This document shows positions 31,258 to 32,529 of a stretch of DNA of 32,529 bases, in pieces. The notes beneath the pieces are model-generated. The model did not search any database, was not told the origin of the DNA, and saw nothing but the letters and a program-made list of their open reading frames with translations. Position 1 is the stretch's first letter. The number at the start of each line of letters is the position of its first letter. A program made the position numbers and the translations under genes. Origin of the DNA: an uncultured Oscillospiraceae bacterium (GTDB lineage: Bacteria; Bacillota; Clostridia; Oscillospirales; Ruminococcaceae); NCBI GenBank assembly GCA_949743955.1, contig CATJVQ010000051.1, forward strand, positions 1 through 32,529, written 5' to 3'.

Positions 31258-32319
31258 TTGAGTGAACGAGTCCTCATGAAAGGGAACGAAGCCTTGGCCG
31301 AAGCCGCCATCCGCTGCGGCTGCCGCCACTACTTCGGATATCCGATTACCCCCCAGACAGAAATCGCCGCCTATATGTCCAAGCGCATGCCTAAAATCGG
31401 CGGCACGTTCTTACAGGCGGAGAGTGAAATCGCCGCCATCAACATGGTGCTCGGCGCCGCGAGCGCCGGTGTGCGCGCCATGACCTCCTCCTCCTCCCCC
31501 GGCATCAGCTTAAAGGGAGAGGGCGTCTCCTATCTGTGCGGCTCCGATCTGCCGTGCCTTATTGTCAACGTCATGCGCGGCGGGCCGGGGCTTGGCGGCA
31601 TCCAGCCCTCGCAGGCGGATTACTGGCAGGCCACCCGCGCTATGGGACACGGCGACAGCCAGCTCCTTGTCTATGCCCCCTCCACCGTGCAGGAAATGGT
31701 CGACACTGTGCGCCGCGCCTACGAGAAGGCGGAGCAGTACCGTGTCCCGGCCATGATCCTGGCCGACGGTATGCTCGGCCAGATGATGGAGCCCGTCTCG
31801 TTCCCGGACGAGGGTGAATCCGTGCAGAATGAAAAGCCTTGGGCCCTGACCGGGACAGGCGGAACGCGAAAGCATAACATCATCAACTCCCTCTTTTTAA
31901 AGCCGGAGGAGCTGGAGGCGCGTGTCAAGGAGCGCTTCGAGCGCTATGCCGCCATCCGGCGCGATGAGCAGCTCGCAGAGGAGGTCCTCATGGGCGATGC
32001 GGATATCGCCGTCGTGGCCTACGGGGCGAGCGCACGCATCGCGGTAAACGCCGTGAAGGCGGCCAGAGCCTGTGGTATTAAGGCGGGGCTTATCCGGCCC
32101 ATCAGCCTCTGGCCGTTCCCGGCGGACTGCATTGAGCGCGCCGCAGGAAAAGTCAAAAAGTTCCTGTGCGTGGAGATGAGCATGGGGCAGATGGTCGACG
32201 ATGTCCGCCTTGTCGTGGCCGGACGGAAGCCTGTCTCGTTTTTCGGACATACCGGCGGCATCATCCCCACTCCGGACGAGGTGCTCGCTCAGATTAAGGA
32301 ATTGGGAGGTGTTCACTGA
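31258..32319 (+). CDS. vorB: 2-oxoacid:ferredoxin oxidoreductase, alpha subunit (VorB/KorA)
   Basis: 353 residues, starting at TTG with AAAGGAG about ten bases upstream. The next ATG, six codons in, lacks a ribosome site, and the family N terminus (LMKGNEALAEAAI) fits the TTG. The pyrimidine-binding motif GYPITPQTEIAAYMS is at 27-41. It is followed by GGTFLQAESEIAAINMVLGA in part, TSSSSPGISLKGEG and MRGGPGLGGIQPSQADY. The enzyme oxidatively decarboxylates a branched-chain 2-oxoacid or 2-oxoglutarate to the acyl-CoA, reducing ferredoxin. Which acid is used cannot be decided from the sequence. The stop overlaps the beta subunit start by one base (TGATG). Confidence 0.94.
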   Translation: MSERVLMKGNEALAEAAIRCGCRHYFGYPITPQTEIAAYMSKRMPKIGGTFLQAESEIAAINMVLGAASAGVRAMTSSSSPGISLKGEGVSYLCGSDLPCLIVNVMRGGPGLGGIQPSQADYWQATRAMGHGDSQLLVYAPSTVQEMVDTVRRAYEKAEQYRVPAMILADGMLGQMMEPVSFPDEGESVQNEKPWALTGTGGTRKHNIINSLFLKPEELEARVKERFERYAAIRRDEQLAEEVLMGDADIAVVAYGASARIAVNAVKAARACGIKAGLIRPISLWPFPADCIERAAGKVKKFLCVEMSMGQMVDDVRLVVAGRKPVSFFGHTGGIIPTPDEVLAQIKELGGVH

Positions 32320-32529
32320 TGGCTGTCGTTTTTAAAAAGCCTTCCACCCTCACCGATGCTCCGCTCTCCTACTGCCCCGGCTGTACACACGGCATCATTC
32401 AGCGGCTGGTCGCCGAGGTCATCGAGGAACTCGGCATCGAAGGGCGTACCGTCGGCGTCGCGCCGGTGGGCTGCTCGGTCACGGCATATGATTTTTACAC
32501 CTGCGATATGGCGCAGGCCCCGCACGGAC
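32319..32529 (+). CDS. 2-oxoacid:ferredoxin oxidoreductase, beta subunit (cut by window end)
   Basis: The first 70 codons of the TPP-binding beta subunit, running off the right edge. The ATG overlaps the vorB stop. Visible motifs are LSYCPGCTHGIIQRLV (17-32), the cluster/TPP-side Cys motif, and GVAPVGCSVTAYDFY (46-60). GGGAGG lies upstream within the end of vorB. The remaining part, including the GDGD Mg2+/TPP motif, lies outside the window. Confidence 0.9.
   Translation, partial: MAVVFKKPSTLTDAPLSYCPGCTHGIIQRLVAEVIEELGIEGRTVGVAPVGCSVTAYDFYTCDMAQAPHG

Overview
The window looks like a chromosomal segment of a GC-rich, anaerobic, low-oxygen-adapted member of the Clostridia, most likely near the Oscillospiraceae/Ruminococcaceae. 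This is inferred from gene content rather than a marker gene. The supporting features are spoVG, the tig-clpP-clpX order, strong AGGAGG ribosome sites, a 2-oxoacid:ferredoxin oxidoreductase with its own ferredoxin, an RNHCP zinc protein, and a sugar ABC importer without a local ATPase. Nearly everything is housekeeping. No rRNA, tRNA, CRISPR array, prophage or transposase gene was seen.

Layout, left to right. 1-381 has no gene. It holds two near-identical tandem copies of a ~115-bp unit built from nested palindromes, a collapsed third copy, and the spoVG terminator. spoVG (minus) then diverges from a long plus-strand block: murC, signal peptidase I, rbgA, a fused RNase HII-YraN protein, an M19 dipeptidase, threonine synthase, a metallophosphoesterase, then tig-clpP-clpX closed by a strong terminator. 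Next is a carbohydrate block: a lipoprotein sugar-binding protein, two CUT1 permeases, malQ and glgP. It would import oligosaccharides, rearrange them with 4-alpha-glucanotransferase, and cleave them to glucose-1-phosphate.

18.9-20.0 kb is a small AT-richer pocket with an ABM-fold monooxygenase-like protein and a GNAT acetyltransferase, each bracketed by hairpins. An IlvD/Edd-family dehydratase follows; its motifs look closer to sugar-acid dehydratases than to classical IlvD. It meets, at a bidirectional terminator, a minus-strand pair (rapZ and a geranylgeranyl-reductase-like flavoprotein).

From 23.8 kb the right part holds an orphan lipoprotein (plus), then a minus-strand run: rmuC, then SDR dehydrogenase and VanY-type carboxypeptidase, then a CNNM/CorC membrane protein, a possible 11-codon ORF with a hairpin, and an RNHCP protein. 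The end is plus-strand again: a small two-helix membrane protein, a P-loop ATPase, a 2x[4Fe-4S] ferredoxin, and the alpha and (cut) beta subunits of a 2-oxoacid:ferredoxin oxidoreductase.

The most unusual material is non-coding. It comprises the nested-palindrome tandem repeats, a ~90-bp palindromic element present twice upstream of genes, and promoters whose -10 box lies inside a terminator-like hairpin. Several promoters share an extended -10 of the form TGC-TATAnT. I did not find convincing evidence of a wholly new multi-gene system.
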